From CAYGWP01 sp964353455 (GTDB lineage: Bacteria; Planctomycetota; Phycisphaerae; FEN-1346): 16,500 nt of DNA. Shown here piece after piece: positions 1 through 8,079 of this stretch. Numbering within the stretch: the first letter of the stretch is position 1; each line of letters begins with the position of its first letter. Position numbers and translations under genes: made by a program. The notes beneath the pieces are model-generated. The model did not search any database and had not been told where the DNA came from. It saw nothing but the letters and a program-made list of their open reading frames with translations. The DNA lies in assembly GCA_964353455.1 (NCBI GenBank), contig CAYGWP010000503.1, positions 1-16,500 on the forward strand, in the 5' to 3' direction.

Positions 1-3
1 CGC

Positions 4-25
4 ACGGGTCGCCTGGGCGACCCGT
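4..25. repeat. Perfect 10-bp palindromic hairpin
   Basis: Arms 4-13 and 16-25 are exact reverse complements (ACGGGTCGCC / GGCGACCCGT) around a 2-nt centre. Its core GGTCGCC-TN-GGCGACC recurs at 6338-6355, so it looks like a dispersed palindromic repeat rather than a gene-specific site. It is followed by a 12-nt direct repeat with one mismatch (GTGGCACACGGG at 24-35, GTGGCACATGGG at 47-58). It could also be the terminator of a gene to the left of the window; there is no clear T-tract. Confidence 0.6.
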
Positions 26-133
26 GGCACACGGGTTTCCCTCGGTGTGGCACATGGGCTCCGGCAAGGATTTTGCTGTTGCTCCCCGGTTGCGGGCGAT
101 AGGCTCTGCGGTCGGACCAGCGGAGGAGCGGGC

Positions 134-1222
134 ATGAATCGGCGAGAGTTCGTGAAGGTGGCGGCGGTCGGTTGTGCGGCGATGGCAGCGGTCCGGAGCA
201 CGGCGGCAGGCGCTGCGGCGGCGCCGCAGCCGGCGAGCGCGAAGAACCTCGCCCGCAAAATGCCGCGCTGGCGAGGCTTTAACCTCCTGGAGAAGTTCAA
301 CGTCGGCAACAGTAAGCCCTTCGTCGAGGCCGACTTCGAGTGGATGAACGAGTGGGGCTTCGACTTCGTACGCCTCCCGATGGACTACCGCTGCTGGACC
401 TCAAAGGACGACCCGTACAAGTTCGACGAGCGGGTCCTGAAGGAGATCGACCAGGCCGTCGAATTCGGCCGCAAGCACAAGGTCCACATCGACCTGAACC
501 TGCACCGCGCGCCGGGCTACACCGTCGCCAAGCCGCCGGAGACGATGAACCTCTGGACCGACGAGGAGGCCCAGAAGCAGTTCGACGCCCAGTGGGCGAA
601 TTTCGCCAGGCGCTACAAAGGCGTTCCGCCGACACAGGTCAGTTTCGACCTCGTGAACGAGCCAGACGGCAAGGTGACCGGCGAGCAGTACGCGAAGGTC
701 GTCCGCCGCGTGGTCGCCGCCATCCGCAAGGAGGACCCCGACCGCCTCGTCATCGCCGACGGGCGCTCGTACGGCAACGAGCCGGTGCTGGAACTGGCGA
801 ACCTCGGCATCGCCCAGAGCACCCGCGGGTATCAGCCGTTCCAGTTGACGCACTACGAGGCCAACTGGGTCAACAGCAAGGGTTGGCCGCTGCCCACGTG
901 GCCGACGAAGCAGGGCCAGAAGATGCTCGACCGGGCCTGGCTCCAGGAAACCCGCATCGCGCCGTGGAAGAAGGCCGAGGCCGCCGGCATCGGCGTCCAC
1001 GTTGGCGAGTGGGGCGCGTTCAACAAGACTCCTCACGCGGTGTTGCTGGCCTGGGCACGCGACTGCCTCTCGCTCTGGAAGGAGGCCGGCTGGGGCTGGG
1101 CGCTCTGGAACCTGCGCGGCTCGTTCGGCATCCTGGATTCCGGCCGGGCGGACGTGACGTATGAGGATTTCCGCGGGCGCAAACTCGACCGCAAGTTCCT
1201 GGACCTCCTGCGCGAGTTCTGA
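134..1222 (+). CDS. GH5-type glycoside hydrolase, Tat-exported
   Basis: This 362-aa protein looks like a retaining endo-beta-glycanase or mannanase of glycoside hydrolase family 5. The start at 134 is preferred over an in-frame ATG at 47 because GGAGGAG lies just before it and the protein then begins with a Tat signal (NRREFVK, twin Arg at residues 3-4, then an Ala-rich hydrophobic stretch to about residue 30). The barrel shows the family landmarks: an early RGFNLLEKF strand, RLPMDYRCW, an HxxPGY loop, the acid/base in LVNEPDG (E176) and the nucleophile in HVGEWGAF (E292). Length suits a single catalytic domain with no binding module. Family assignment is firm; substrate is not readable from sequence. 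It probably acts in the periplasm or cell envelope. It is separated by 88 bp from the accessory cassette downstream, and no clear promoter was found in the short upstream stretch. Confidence 0.88.
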   Translation: MNRREFVKVAAVGCAAMAAVRSTAAGAAAAPQPASAKNLARKMPRWRGFNLLEKFNVGNSKPFVEADFEWMNEWGFDFVRLPMDYRCWTSKDDPYKFDERVLKEIDQAVEFGRKHKVHIDLNLHRAPGYTVAKPPETMNLWTDEEAQKQFDAQWANFARRYKGVPPTQVSFDLVNEPDGKVTGEQYAKVVRRVVAAIRKEDPDRLVIADGRSYGNEPVLELANLGIAQSTRGYQPFQLTHYEANWVNSKGWPLPTWPTKQGQKMLDRAWLQETRIAPWKKAEAAGIGVHVGEWGAFNKTPHAVLLAWARDCLSLWKEAGWGWALWNLRGSFGILDSGRADVTYEDFRGRKLDRKFLDLLREF

Positions 1223-1262
1223 TCGGCCGCGCGGCAGCGTGTTCTGTGGATGTACTGAAGGC

Positions 1263-1291
1263 TTGCCTTCCGCAAGACCGATGATTACATT
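1263..1291 (+). promoter_or_regulatory. Sigma70-like promoter of the DUF6978/DUF1828 cassette
   Basis: TTGCCT (1263-1268), an exact 17-bp spacer and TACATT (1286-1291) precede the ATG at 1311. The transcript would begin near 1298, leaving a short leader containing GAGGT. The match is moderate (4/6 in each box), but the spacing equals that of the other promoters seen in this window. Confidence 0.45.
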
Positions 1292-1310
1292 ACCTTGGCG
1301 AGGTGCAGGG

Positions 1311-1799
1311 ATGGCCGTTCGCCTGACAGATGCCGACATCGGCCGCCTCTTGGCGGAAAGGAAGTCATTACCGCGTGGATTCAAGAGGGCCATGAATCTC
1401 AGACAGAAGAAAGGGCATAAGGAGGGCGAGCTTATCGTCAAGGGTGTCGATGGCTCGGAGTTCATCTTGACGCTGCGCCAGGCCAACCTCGACCCGCTTG
1501 CGTTTTCCGTGATCTTGAGTTATCAGTTGCCTGGAACAAACCAAATCTTTCGGCTGCGCCGATACAATGGCAAGAACCATGAGCATACGAACAAGATTGA
1601 GAGCAACAAATTCCGGGAGTTTCACATCCACAAGGCTACAGAACGGTACCAGGAATCCGGTTTCAGAGAAGACGGATTTGCGGAGCCGACGGAGGACTTC
1701 TCCGACTATGCGGGCGCGATCGAACGCATGATGGAGCAGTGTGCCTTTGAGTTCCCGGACGACTCGGACATGCCGCTGCTAGCGGCAGGGACAGAATAG
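1311..1799 (+). CDS. DUF6978-like protein, first gene of a two-gene cassette
   Basis: This 162-aa soluble protein has no signal peptide or membrane segment. An ORF extends upstream to 1161 inside the GH5 gene, but the ATG at 1311 is chosen because it follows a promoter-like site and a GAGGT-containing leader, and because the upstream 50 residues are low-quality translation of GH5 sequence. Conserved-looking blocks are a central beta-rich part (SEFILTLRQ, FSVILSYQLP), then RRYNGKNHEHTNKIE and FREFHIHKATERYQ (residues about 88-122), rich in His, Arg and Tyr, and a helical acidic tail. From memory this resembles the family NCBI calls DUF6978, but I could not search it. It is 2 bp from the DUF1828 gene, so the two are co-transcribed. 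A toxin-antitoxin-like or defence role is possible but unproven. G+C is visibly lower than in neighbouring genes. Confidence 0.72.
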   Translation: MAVRLTDADIGRLLAERKSLPRGFKRAMNLRQKKGHKEGELIVKGVDGSEFILTLRQANLDPLAFSVILSYQLPGTNQIFRLRRYNGKNHEHTNKIESNKFREFHIHKATERYQESGFREDGFAEPTEDFSDYAGAIERMMEQCAFEFPDDSDMPLLAAGTE

Positions 1800-1801
1800 A
1801 T

Positions 1802-2581
1802 ATGATTATTGACAATATTGAGAGAGACTTCAAGCGAAAGGTCTGCGACCAGATCCGCCTGACCTCGGAGGGCCTTGATCGCTATCGAGTCTTCACGCCG
1901 TTCATGTTTGACGATGGTGATCATCTAGCCATCGTATTGAGGAGAGACCAGGGCCGGTGGGTATTGTCTGATGAAGGCTACACTTACATGCATCTTACTT
2001 ATGATCTTGATGAGAAGGACTTTGAGAGAGGTACCCGCGCAAGTATTGTAGCGAACGCCTTGAACGCGTTTTCTGTGGACGACCGCAGTGGCGAGCTCGT
2101 ACTGGCCATTCGTGAGGATCGCTACGGCGATTCTCTCTACAGTTTCGTCCAGGCTCTGCTGAAGATTACGGATATCACTTTCCTTTCACGGGAGCAGGTT
2201 CGCTCCACGTTCCTCCAGGATTTTCGTGCCTTCCTGGAGGAGCGGGTTCCCCAAAGGCACCTGGCATTTGACTGGCATGACCCCGTTCAAGACCCCGAAG
2301 GCAAGTACTGCGTTGACTGCAAGGTGAACGGAGCCCAGAGGCCACTTCTTGTCTATGCTTTGCCAGCCGACGACAAGGTGCGCGATGCTACCATTTGTCT
2401 TCATCAGTTTGAGCGGTGGGGGCTCCAGTTTCGGTCTTTGGGCATATACGAGGATTTAGAGGAAATCAACCGTAAGGTAGCAGCGCGTTTCACAGATATC
2501 TGCGAGAGGCAGTTTTCGAGTTTGGCTGCCAATCGGGACCGCATATCGCGATTCCTGGAGGCGGCGCTGCGCGAAAGTTAG
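1802..2581 (+). CDS. DUF1828/DUF1829 domain protein
   Basis: This 259-aa soluble protein has two regions. Residues about 25-110 show the DUF1828 pattern: FTPFMFDDGDHLAIVL, then RWVLSDEGYTYMHL, a strand-turn-strand unit ending in an LSDEG motif. Residues about 145-255 look like the DUF1829 partner domain (YCVDCKVNGAQRPLLVYALP followed by a helical end). Function is unknown for both families. They occur in bacteria and mobile elements, often with a small upstream gene. Here the start codon is 2 bp after the stop of the DUF6978-like gene, with only a weak AGGGA about 10 nt upstream, so translational coupling is likely. A-T-rich stretches and rarer codons (ATA, TTA, AGA) contrast with the surrounding GC-rich genes and suggest horizontal acquisition. 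Domain recall is good; biological role is inference. Confidence 0.78.
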   Translation: MIIDNIERDFKRKVCDQIRLTSEGLDRYRVFTPFMFDDGDHLAIVLRRDQGRWVLSDEGYTYMHLTYDLDEKDFERGTRASIVANALNAFSVDDRSGELVLAIREDRYGDSLYSFVQALLKITDITFLSREQVRSTFLQDFRAFLEERVPQRHLAFDWHDPVQDPEGKYCVDCKVNGAQRPLLVYALPADDKVRDATICLHQFERWGLQFRSLGIYEDLEEINRKVAARFTDICERQFSSLAANRDRISRFLEAALRES

Positions 2582-2639
2582 GCAAAGACAGGGCAAGCTT
2601 CTCTGGTTTTCTGTGTCCTGTCTGGAGTGCTCATTGCCG

Positions 2640-2668
2640 TTGATTCCCCCGCCCCAATCGGGTATCAA
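2640..2668 (+). promoter_or_regulatory. Sigma70-like promoter of xseA, probably giving a leaderless mRNA
   Basis: TTGATT (2640-2645), a 17-bp spacer and TATCAA (2663-2668) end only 7 nt before the ATG at 2676. Transcription would start at or next to the ATG. This agrees with the lack of any Shine-Dalgarno before that ATG. Confidence 0.5.
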
Positions 2669-2675
2669 TTCCCAC

Positions 2676-4160
2676 ATGGACACGCTGTTCGACGCCGGCA
2701 AGGTGCCGCTGCCCGAGGCGGAAGGGCCGGAGACCGTCTGGGAACTCACGGCCCGCATCCGCGACACGCTCGAGATGAAGTTCCCCGGCGTGTGGGTCGT
2801 CGGAGAGATCTCGAACTTCAACCGTCACACCTCCGGCCACATCTTCTTCACCTTGAAGGACGCCCAGGCGGCGGTCCGCTGCGTGCTCTGGAAATCGGCT
2901 GCCGTGCGCCTCGGGCGGGAGATCGCCGACGGCGTCGAGGTCGAGGTCCGCGGCCACGTCGGCGTCTTCGAGAAACAGGGCAACTACCAGATTTACGTCT
3001 CCAGCGTCAAGCCGCGCGGCGTGGGCGCACTTGAGGTCGCGTTCCGCAAACTCAAGGAGAAGTTAGAGAAGGAAGGCCTCTTCGACCCGGCCCGCAAGCG
3101 CCCGCTGCCGCGGTTTCCGCGGCGGGTCGGCATCGTGACAAGCCCCACGGGCGCCGCCATCCGCGACATAATCCACGTGATGACCCGGCGCTGGCCGGCC
3201 ATCGAGATCGTCCTCGCGCCGGCCCGCGTGCAGGGCGAGGGTGCGGCCGCCGAGATCGTCAGCGGCATCCGGAACCTGAACCGCCTGGGCGGCATCGACG
3301 TCGTGATCGTTGGCCGCGGCGGCGGGAGCATCGAGGACCTCTGGCCGTTCAACGAGGAGACCGTCGCCCGCGCAATCTTCGCCTCCGACGTGCCGGTGAT
3401 CTCGGCCGTCGGGCACGAGACCGACTTCTCGATCAGCGACTTCGTGGCCGACGTCCGCGCCCCGACCCCATCGGCCGCCGCCGAGATCGTCGTCCCCGAC
3501 CGCCGCGAGGTCTTGGCGACGATCAGCACGATCGGGACGCGCCTCGCACGCAACCTCAAGTACGTCGTTGACCGGCTGCGCGATGAACTCGCGCTCTTCG
3601 AGGCCAACCGCTACTTCCGCTACCCGCAGGAGATGGCCATCTCGCGGCACCAGATGCTTGAGGATTATGAGAGCCGCTTCCTCACCGCCATGCGCGACAA
3701 GTGGTCCGGGACATGGGTGCGGCTGGAGCAGGCGGCGGGCGGCCTTGCGCGGCACGCCCCGCGGGCGCGGCTCCAGGCGGCCGTTGCGGCGACGACGATG
3801 GCCGCGTTCCGGCTCCGCGCCGCCGAGCGGAACCTCCTTACGCATCGCTGGGCCGCCACGCTCGACCGCATCGCCGGACGCATCGATGACCTGAATCCCG
3901 CCCGGATTCTCGCGCGCGGTTATAGCCGCACGGTCCTCCGGCGGACCGGCGGCACGCTCACCCGCGCGGCCGACGCCCGGCCGGGAGACCTTCTGCGGAC
4001 GCACCTGGCCCAGGGCGCCCTCGAAAGCCGCGTGACCGAGACGAGTCCCGAAGGTTCCGCCGGGTGGCACGGCCACGCGCCGTCGCGTGACCGTGCTTCC
4101 GGCAAGGAATCTCGCCCTGACAAGCCTGGCACCGGCGCCGAGCCGACGCTGTTTCAGTGA
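2676..4160 (+). CDS. xseA: Exonuclease VII large subunit
   Basis: XseA is the catalytic large subunit of exonuclease VII, which with XseB degrades single-stranded DNA into oligonucleotides. The 494-aa protein has an N-terminal OB-fold (residues about 15-110, WVVGEISNFNRHTSGHIFFTLKD) and the exonuclease domain (about 125-440), with PTGAAIRDI, GRGGGSIEDLWPFNEE (from G213) and AVGHETDFSISDFVADVRAPTPSAAAE (H247, D250). The start at 2676 is preferred over the in-frame ATG at 2613 because homology begins shortly after it and a promoter ends 7 nt upstream. The last 45 residues are a low-complexity polar tail beyond the usual domain. XseB is not the next gene: a polysaccharide lyase starts 10 bp downstream and xseB follows it. 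Identification is secure; the exact start is moderately so. Confidence 0.95.
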   Translation: MDTLFDAGKVPLPEAEGPETVWELTARIRDTLEMKFPGVWVVGEISNFNRHTSGHIFFTLKDAQAAVRCVLWKSAAVRLGREIADGVEVEVRGHVGVFEKQGNYQIYVSSVKPRGVGALEVAFRKLKEKLEKEGLFDPARKRPLPRFPRRVGIVTSPTGAAIRDIIHVMTRRWPAIEIVLAPARVQGEGAAAEIVSGIRNLNRLGGIDVVIVGRGGGSIEDLWPFNEETVARAIFASDVPVISAVGHETDFSISDFVADVRAPTPSAAAEIVVPDRREVLATISTIGTRLARNLKYVVDRLRDELALFEANRYFRYPQEMAISRHQMLEDYESRFLTAMRDKWSGTWVRLEQAAGGLARHAPRARLQAAVAATTMAAFRLRAAERNLLTHRWAATLDRIAGRIDDLNPARILARGYSRTVLRRTGGTLTRAADARPGDLLRTHLAQGALESRVTETSPEGSAGWHGHAPSRDRASGKESRPDKPGTGAEPTLFQ

Positions 4161-4170
4161 GGTCACAAGC

Positions 4171-6327
4171 ATGCGATACGTTCTTGGGGTCGCGCTGGCG
4201 GCGGTCGCCTCTTGCGCCTGGTGCTCGGACTCATACGGAGGGGCCGCCCCTGCGGCAGCGCCGACCGCGGACGACCTCAAGATCATCCGGCAGCGTCTGG
4301 TGGAATCGCTCGTGCCGCCAGCCGGGCAGGCGGCAATGTCGCGCGGCGAGGCCGAGCGGCTCATGGCCACGCTCTCGGCCGACGGCCGCTGGCCCGACAT
4401 CGACTACGCCAGCAAGCAGCGGTCGCAGTGGCATCCCGGCGGACACGTCCGCAATGCGATGGAACTGGCCCGATGCTACCGCGCGACGGGCCATGCGCTC
4501 TTCGGCAAGGCCGAGGTCCGCGACAAGGCCATTGCGGCCCTGAGGCGCTGGGTGGCCGACGACCTCCAGTGTCCGAACTGGTGGTGGAACGACATTGGCG
4601 TGCCCGAGGCGCTTGGCCGTGCGCTCCTCCTCCTGGGCGACGAGGCCCCGGCCGATCTCGTGGCCGGCTCGCGCAAGATCCTCCTTCGCTCCGACATCAA
4701 GGACATGACCGGTCAGAACACGCTCTGGGTCTGCGGCGTGCGGATCATGCGCGGATGCATCGAGAAGTCGCCGGAGACGGCTGCGGCGGCCTTCAAGCGC
4801 ATCGCCGATGAGATCAAGGTCACGACCGGCGAGGGCGTGCAGCCCGACTTCAGTTTCCATCAGCACGGCGCACTTCTGTATTCCGGCGGATACGGCCGCG
4901 GGTTCGCCGTCTATGGGCCGCAGTTCGCCCGCCTTGCGTCCGGGACGGCGTTTGAGTTCCCGCCCGAGAAAATCCGCATCCTCTCGGCGTACCTGCTGGA
5001 CGGCGAGCAGTGGATGATCCGCGGCCAGCGGTTCGACCCGAGCGCGACCGGCCGCGAGATCACACGCAAGGGCCACTCCGCCACGCCCCTGGCGCAGCCG
5101 TGCAGAGACCTCTCGCCGCTGGACCCGGCCCGGCGCGCCGAACTGGATGACTTCGCCCGGCGCCTCCGCGGCGAGGCCGGGGCAGCGCCGCTCACCGGCA
5201 ACCGCCACTTCTGGCAGTCCGACTTCATGACCCATCAGCGGCCGGAATGGTACGCCTCGGTCCGCATGTTCTCAAAGCGGCTCTACAACTCCGAACTCGT
5301 CAACGGCGAGGGTCTTCGGTCCCATCACCTGGCCGATGGCCTCACCTTCATCATGCGAACGGGCGCGGAATACGACGATATCTTCCCCGTCTGGGACTGG
5401 AACCGCCTCCCCGGCACGACCTGCGAGCAAGGCCCGCTGCCCGACCCGGTGAAGCAGCGCGGCGAGACGACGTTCGTCGGGGGCGCATCGGACGGCATGT
5501 ATGGCGTGGCGGCGATGGACCTGCGTCGCGGCGCGCTCTCCGCCCGCAAGGCATGGTTCCTGACCGACCGCATGCTCGTGGCCCTCGGCGCGGGCATCGC
5601 GTGCACGAGCGACAATCGCGTTCTGACTTCCATCGACCAGCGGCCGGTCCGCGGCCCCGTGCGCGTGCCCGATAGCGCTGCGGCGCGGGCGGTTGCGGGA
5701 GGCCAGGCGGCTCCGGCTTCGCCAGACTGGGTTCAGCACGACGGGCTCGCGTATTTCCCGCTGGCGGGCACGCGGTTCCGAGTCCAGGCCGCGCGGCAGG
5801 CGGGCAATTGGCGCCTTATCAGCGAGCCGTCATCCGCCGCCCCTGTCGAGATGGACGTTCTCGGCATCTGGGTTGACCACGGCGCGCGGCCGTCGGGGGC
5901 AACGTACGCCTACGCCGTCGGTCCGGCGGCGGGCGACATGAGCCCCGTGGCCTCGCCCGGCGGCCCGGGCGTCGATATCCTGAGCAACACGCCCGACCTC
6001 CAGGCGGTGCGCGACCGCCAGGCCGCCGCGCTGGGCGTCGTCTTCTGGAAACCGGGCACGGCATCCGTGCCGCAAGGTCTGGCGGTCGGCGCGGACAAGC
6101 CGTGCATCGTGCTTGTGCGCGAGCAGCCTGGCGGGCTGCGGCTGGCCGTCGCAGACCCTGCGGGCGCGAATCCGGCGGTCACCATCCAGGTGAACTGCCC
6201 GCTTGTCGGCGAGGGGTGCGTCCGGCCGGCCGAGGCGCGACAGTCAACCATCATTAAGATAGCATTGCCCCAAGGCGCCGATGCGGGTAAAACTGTCGTG
6301 CGCGATTTGAAGACTGGTAAACCCTGA
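4171..6327 (+). CDS. Polysaccharide lyase family 8 (chondroitin/hyaluronate/xanthan lyase-like)
   Basis: This 718-aa exported lyase likely cleaves uronate-containing polysaccharides by beta-elimination. The N-terminus is a signal peptide; VASC at residues 12-15 fits a lipobox, so it may be a lipoprotein. The alpha-toroid has the PL8 landmarks NWWWNDIGVPEAL (from N136), TGQNTLW (N183), FHQHGALLYSGGYG (H232, Y241) and GREITR (R295, R299). Spacings of 9 residues (His-Tyr) and 4 residues (Arg-Arg) equal those of the catalytic Asn/His/Tyr/Arg set known from chondroitinase AC. The following beta domain has NGEGLRSHHLADG and FPVWDWNRLPGTT. The start at 4171 is chosen for GAGGT upstream and the signal peptide; an ORF extends in-frame to 4087 inside xseA. 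It lies 10 bp after xseA and before xseB, sulfatase and GH130 genes. Family is secure; the exact glycan is not. Confidence 0.9.
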   Translation: MRYVLGVALAAVASCAWCSDSYGGAAPAAAPTADDLKIIRQRLVESLVPPAGQAAMSRGEAERLMATLSADGRWPDIDYASKQRSQWHPGGHVRNAMELARCYRATGHALFGKAEVRDKAIAALRRWVADDLQCPNWWWNDIGVPEALGRALLLLGDEAPADLVAGSRKILLRSDIKDMTGQNTLWVCGVRIMRGCIEKSPETAAAAFKRIADEIKVTTGEGVQPDFSFHQHGALLYSGGYGRGFAVYGPQFARLASGTAFEFPPEKIRILSAYLLDGEQWMIRGQRFDPSATGREITRKGHSATPLAQPCRDLSPLDPARRAELDDFARRLRGEAGAAPLTGNRHFWQSDFMTHQRPEWYASVRMFSKRLYNSELVNGEGLRSHHLADGLTFIMRTGAEYDDIFPVWDWNRLPGTTCEQGPLPDPVKQRGETTFVGGASDGMYGVAAMDLRRGALSARKAWFLTDRMLVALGAGIACTSDNRVLTSIDQRPVRGPVRVPDSAAARAVAGGQAAPASPDWVQHDGLAYFPLAGTRFRVQAARQAGNWRLISEPSSAAPVEMDVLGIWVDHGARPSGATYAYAVGPAAGDMSPVASPGGPGVDILSNTPDLQAVRDRQAAALGVVFWKPGTASVPQGLAVGADKPCIVLVREQPGGLRLAVADPAGANPAVTIQVNCPLVGEGCVRPAEARQSTIIKIALPQGADAGKTVVRDLKTGKP

Positions 6328-6337
6328 TACATTTAGC

Positions 6338-6355
6338 CGGTCGCCTTGGCGACCG
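6338..6355. repeat. Short palindromic hairpin between the PL8 gene and xseB
   Basis: Arms CGGTCGCC (6338-6345) and GGCGACCG (6348-6355) are exact reverse complements. The sequence after it (CGTGTTT) is only weakly T-rich, so it is at best an attenuator. It shares its core with the hairpin at 4-25. Confidence 0.5.
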
Positions 6356-6376
6356 CGTGTTTCTGGAGGCTCAACC

Positions 6377-6655
6377 ATGGCGAAAAAGAAGGGCGACGAT
6401 CAGGCTGAACCCACATTCGAGGAGCGCCTGGCGCGGCTCGAGCAAATCGTCACGCGCCTGGAATCCGGCGACGTGGGCCTCGATGAATCGCTGAAACTCT
6501 ACGGCGAGGGCGCCGGACTCATCAAGGAGTGCCGCAAGACACTCGCCGAGGCCGAGAAGAAGATCGCCAAACTCACCGAGGATGCCGCCGGCAAACTCTC
6601 CACCGAGCCGATGGCGGGCGAAGAGGCCGGCGCTGAAGAGGAGGAGAAGAAATGA
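6377..6655 (+). CDS. xseB: Exonuclease VII small subunit
   Basis: XseB binds XseA to form exonuclease VII. The 92-aa protein has the compact helical-hairpin signature of the family: FEERLARLEQIVTRLESGDVGLDESLKLYGEGAGLIKECRKTL (residues about 14-56), then an acidic Glu-rich tail. The start is supported by GGAGG at 6365-6369. Its stop overlaps the sulfatase ATG by 4 bp (ATGA), so the sulfatase is translationally coupled to it. It is separated from xseA by the entire lyase gene, although the two products must assemble together. Identification is secure. Confidence 0.93.
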   Translation: MAKKKGDDQAEPTFEERLARLEQIVTRLESGDVGLDESLKLYGEGAGLIKECRKTLAEAEKKIAKLTEDAAGKLSTEPMAGEEAGAEEEEKK

Positions 6656-8076
6656 AAGGCACGACCCGTCGCAATTTCCTCCGCGGCACGCTTGCCGCAG
6701 GCGCCGCCATGCGCGCACCGCGGTGGCTCGGCGCGGCGCCGCCGGCCGGACGAAAACTCAACTTCGTCTTCATCCTCATGGACGACCTGGGCTGGCGCGA
6801 CGTGGGCTTCAACGGCAGCACGTTCTACGAGACGCCCAACATCGACCGCCTTGCCGCACAGGGAATGCGGTTCTCCAGCGCCTACGCCGCATGTCCGGTC
6901 TGCTCGCCCACAAGGGCCAGCATCATGACGGGCAAGTACCCGGCGCGGCTGAACATCACGAACTACATACCCGGCATGCGCGCCGGAAAACTGAAGCCCC
7001 CGGAATATCTCCATCAATTGCCGCTTGAAGAGTTCACCATCGGAGAGGCGTTCAAGGAGGCCGGATACTCCACGTGCTTCATCGGCAAGTGGCACCTGGG
7101 AGGCCCGGAGTACTTTCCCGACAAGCAGGGTTTCGAGACCAACGTGGCGGTGGCGGCCGGCTGCGGCGGCTACTTCTCGCCGTACAAGAACTTCAAATTG
7201 CCCGACAGTCCGCCGGGCGAGTACCTGACCGACCGCCTGACGGACGAGGCCGTGAAGTTCCTGAAGTCGCCGAAGGAGAAGCCGTTCCTGCTTTACCTTT
7301 CGCACTACGCCGTCCACATTCCGCTCCAGGCGAAGAAGGACCTGGTGGCCCGATACACCGCCAAGGCGGCGGGTCTGCCGGAGCCTGCCGGGCCGCGCTC
7401 CGTGCCCGAAGGCTCGGTCCAGGCCCGCCAGGTGCAGGACCACGCCGTCTATGCGGCCATGGTCCAGAGCATGGATGAGAGCGTCGGCCGCATCATGAAG
7501 GCCCTCGACGAACTGGGTCTGGCCGACAACACGGCCGTCATCTTCATGTCCGACAACGGCGGCCTCTCCACGGCCGAGGGTTCGCCCACGGCCAACGTGC
7601 CCCTCAGGGGCGGCAAGGGGTGGCTGTACGAGGGCGGAGTACGCGAGCCGCTCGTCATCAAGTGGCCGGGCGTAACGGCCCCCGGCAGCGTGTGCGATGC
7701 GGCGGTCATAAGCACGGATTTCTATCCGACCATGCTTGAGATGGCCGGCCTCGCGCCGCGGCCGCAGCAGCACTGCGACGGCGTGAGCGCGGCAGCCCTC
7801 CTCCGCGGCGAGAAGACCCTCGCGCGAAAGGCCATCTTCTGGCATTACCCGCACTACTCGAACCAGGGCGGCGGACCCGGCGGCGCGGTCCGGGCGGGAG
7901 ACCTCAAGTTGATTGAGTTCTACGAGGACGACCGCGTGGAACTCTACAACGTGAAGGATGACATCAGCGAGAAACGCGACCTTGCCGCCGCCAGCCCCGA
8001 CAAGGCGGCCGAACTCCGCAACATGCTCCACGAGTGGCGCAATGAGGTGGGCGCACACATGCCGACGCCCGCGTGA
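6652..8076 (+). CDS. Formylglycine-dependent sulfatase (S1 family), Tat-exported
   Basis: This 474-aa type I sulfatase would remove sulfate esters from a glycan. A Tat signal opens the protein (TTRRNFLRG, twin Arg at residues 6-7, then an Ala-rich segment). The catalytic motif CSPTR at C84-R88, followed by ASIMTGKYP, is the Cys-type site that must be converted to formylglycine by a maturase, which is not in this window. Metal and substrate residues are visible as LMDDLGW (D44, D45), IGKWHLGG (K146, H148) and SDNGG (D301, N302). The ATG overlaps the xseB stop, with GAGGAGG in the end of xseB serving as Shine-Dalgarno. The GH130 gene starts 3 bp after its stop. Together with the PL8 lyase this suggests a sulfated polysaccharide substrate, which is inference; the subfamily cannot be fixed by eye. 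Confidence 0.92.
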   Translation: MKGTTRRNFLRGTLAAGAAMRAPRWLGAAPPAGRKLNFVFILMDDLGWRDVGFNGSTFYETPNIDRLAAQGMRFSSAYAACPVCSPTRASIMTGKYPARLNITNYIPGMRAGKLKPPEYLHQLPLEEFTIGEAFKEAGYSTCFIGKWHLGGPEYFPDKQGFETNVAVAAGCGGYFSPYKNFKLPDSPPGEYLTDRLTDEAVKFLKSPKEKPFLLYLSHYAVHIPLQAKKDLVARYTAKAAGLPEPAGPRSVPEGSVQARQVQDHAVYAAMVQSMDESVGRIMKALDELGLADNTAVIFMSDNGGLSTAEGSPTANVPLRGGKGWLYEGGVREPLVIKWPGVTAPGSVCDAAVISTDFYPTMLEMAGLAPRPQQHCDGVSAAALLRGEKTLARKAIFWHYPHYSNQGGGPGGAVRAGDLKLIEFYEDDRVELYNVKDDISEKRDLAAASPDKAAELRNMLHEWRNEVGAHMPTPA

Positions 8077-8079
8077 AAC

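Noticed and set aside
401..1486. 361-aa minus-strand frame spanning GH5 and the next gene
   Set aside because: Crosses a gene boundary and a promoter, and has no motif support.
3063..4400. 445-aa minus-strand frame opposite xseA
   Set aside because: Composition is Arg/Gly/Ala/Asp-rich without domains, and it runs antisense to conserved XseA motifs.
6499..8058. 519-aa open frame on the minus strand opposite the sulfatase and xseB
   Set aside because: GC-rich third positions keep antisense frames open. The translation shows no family motif and fully overlaps two well-supported genes.
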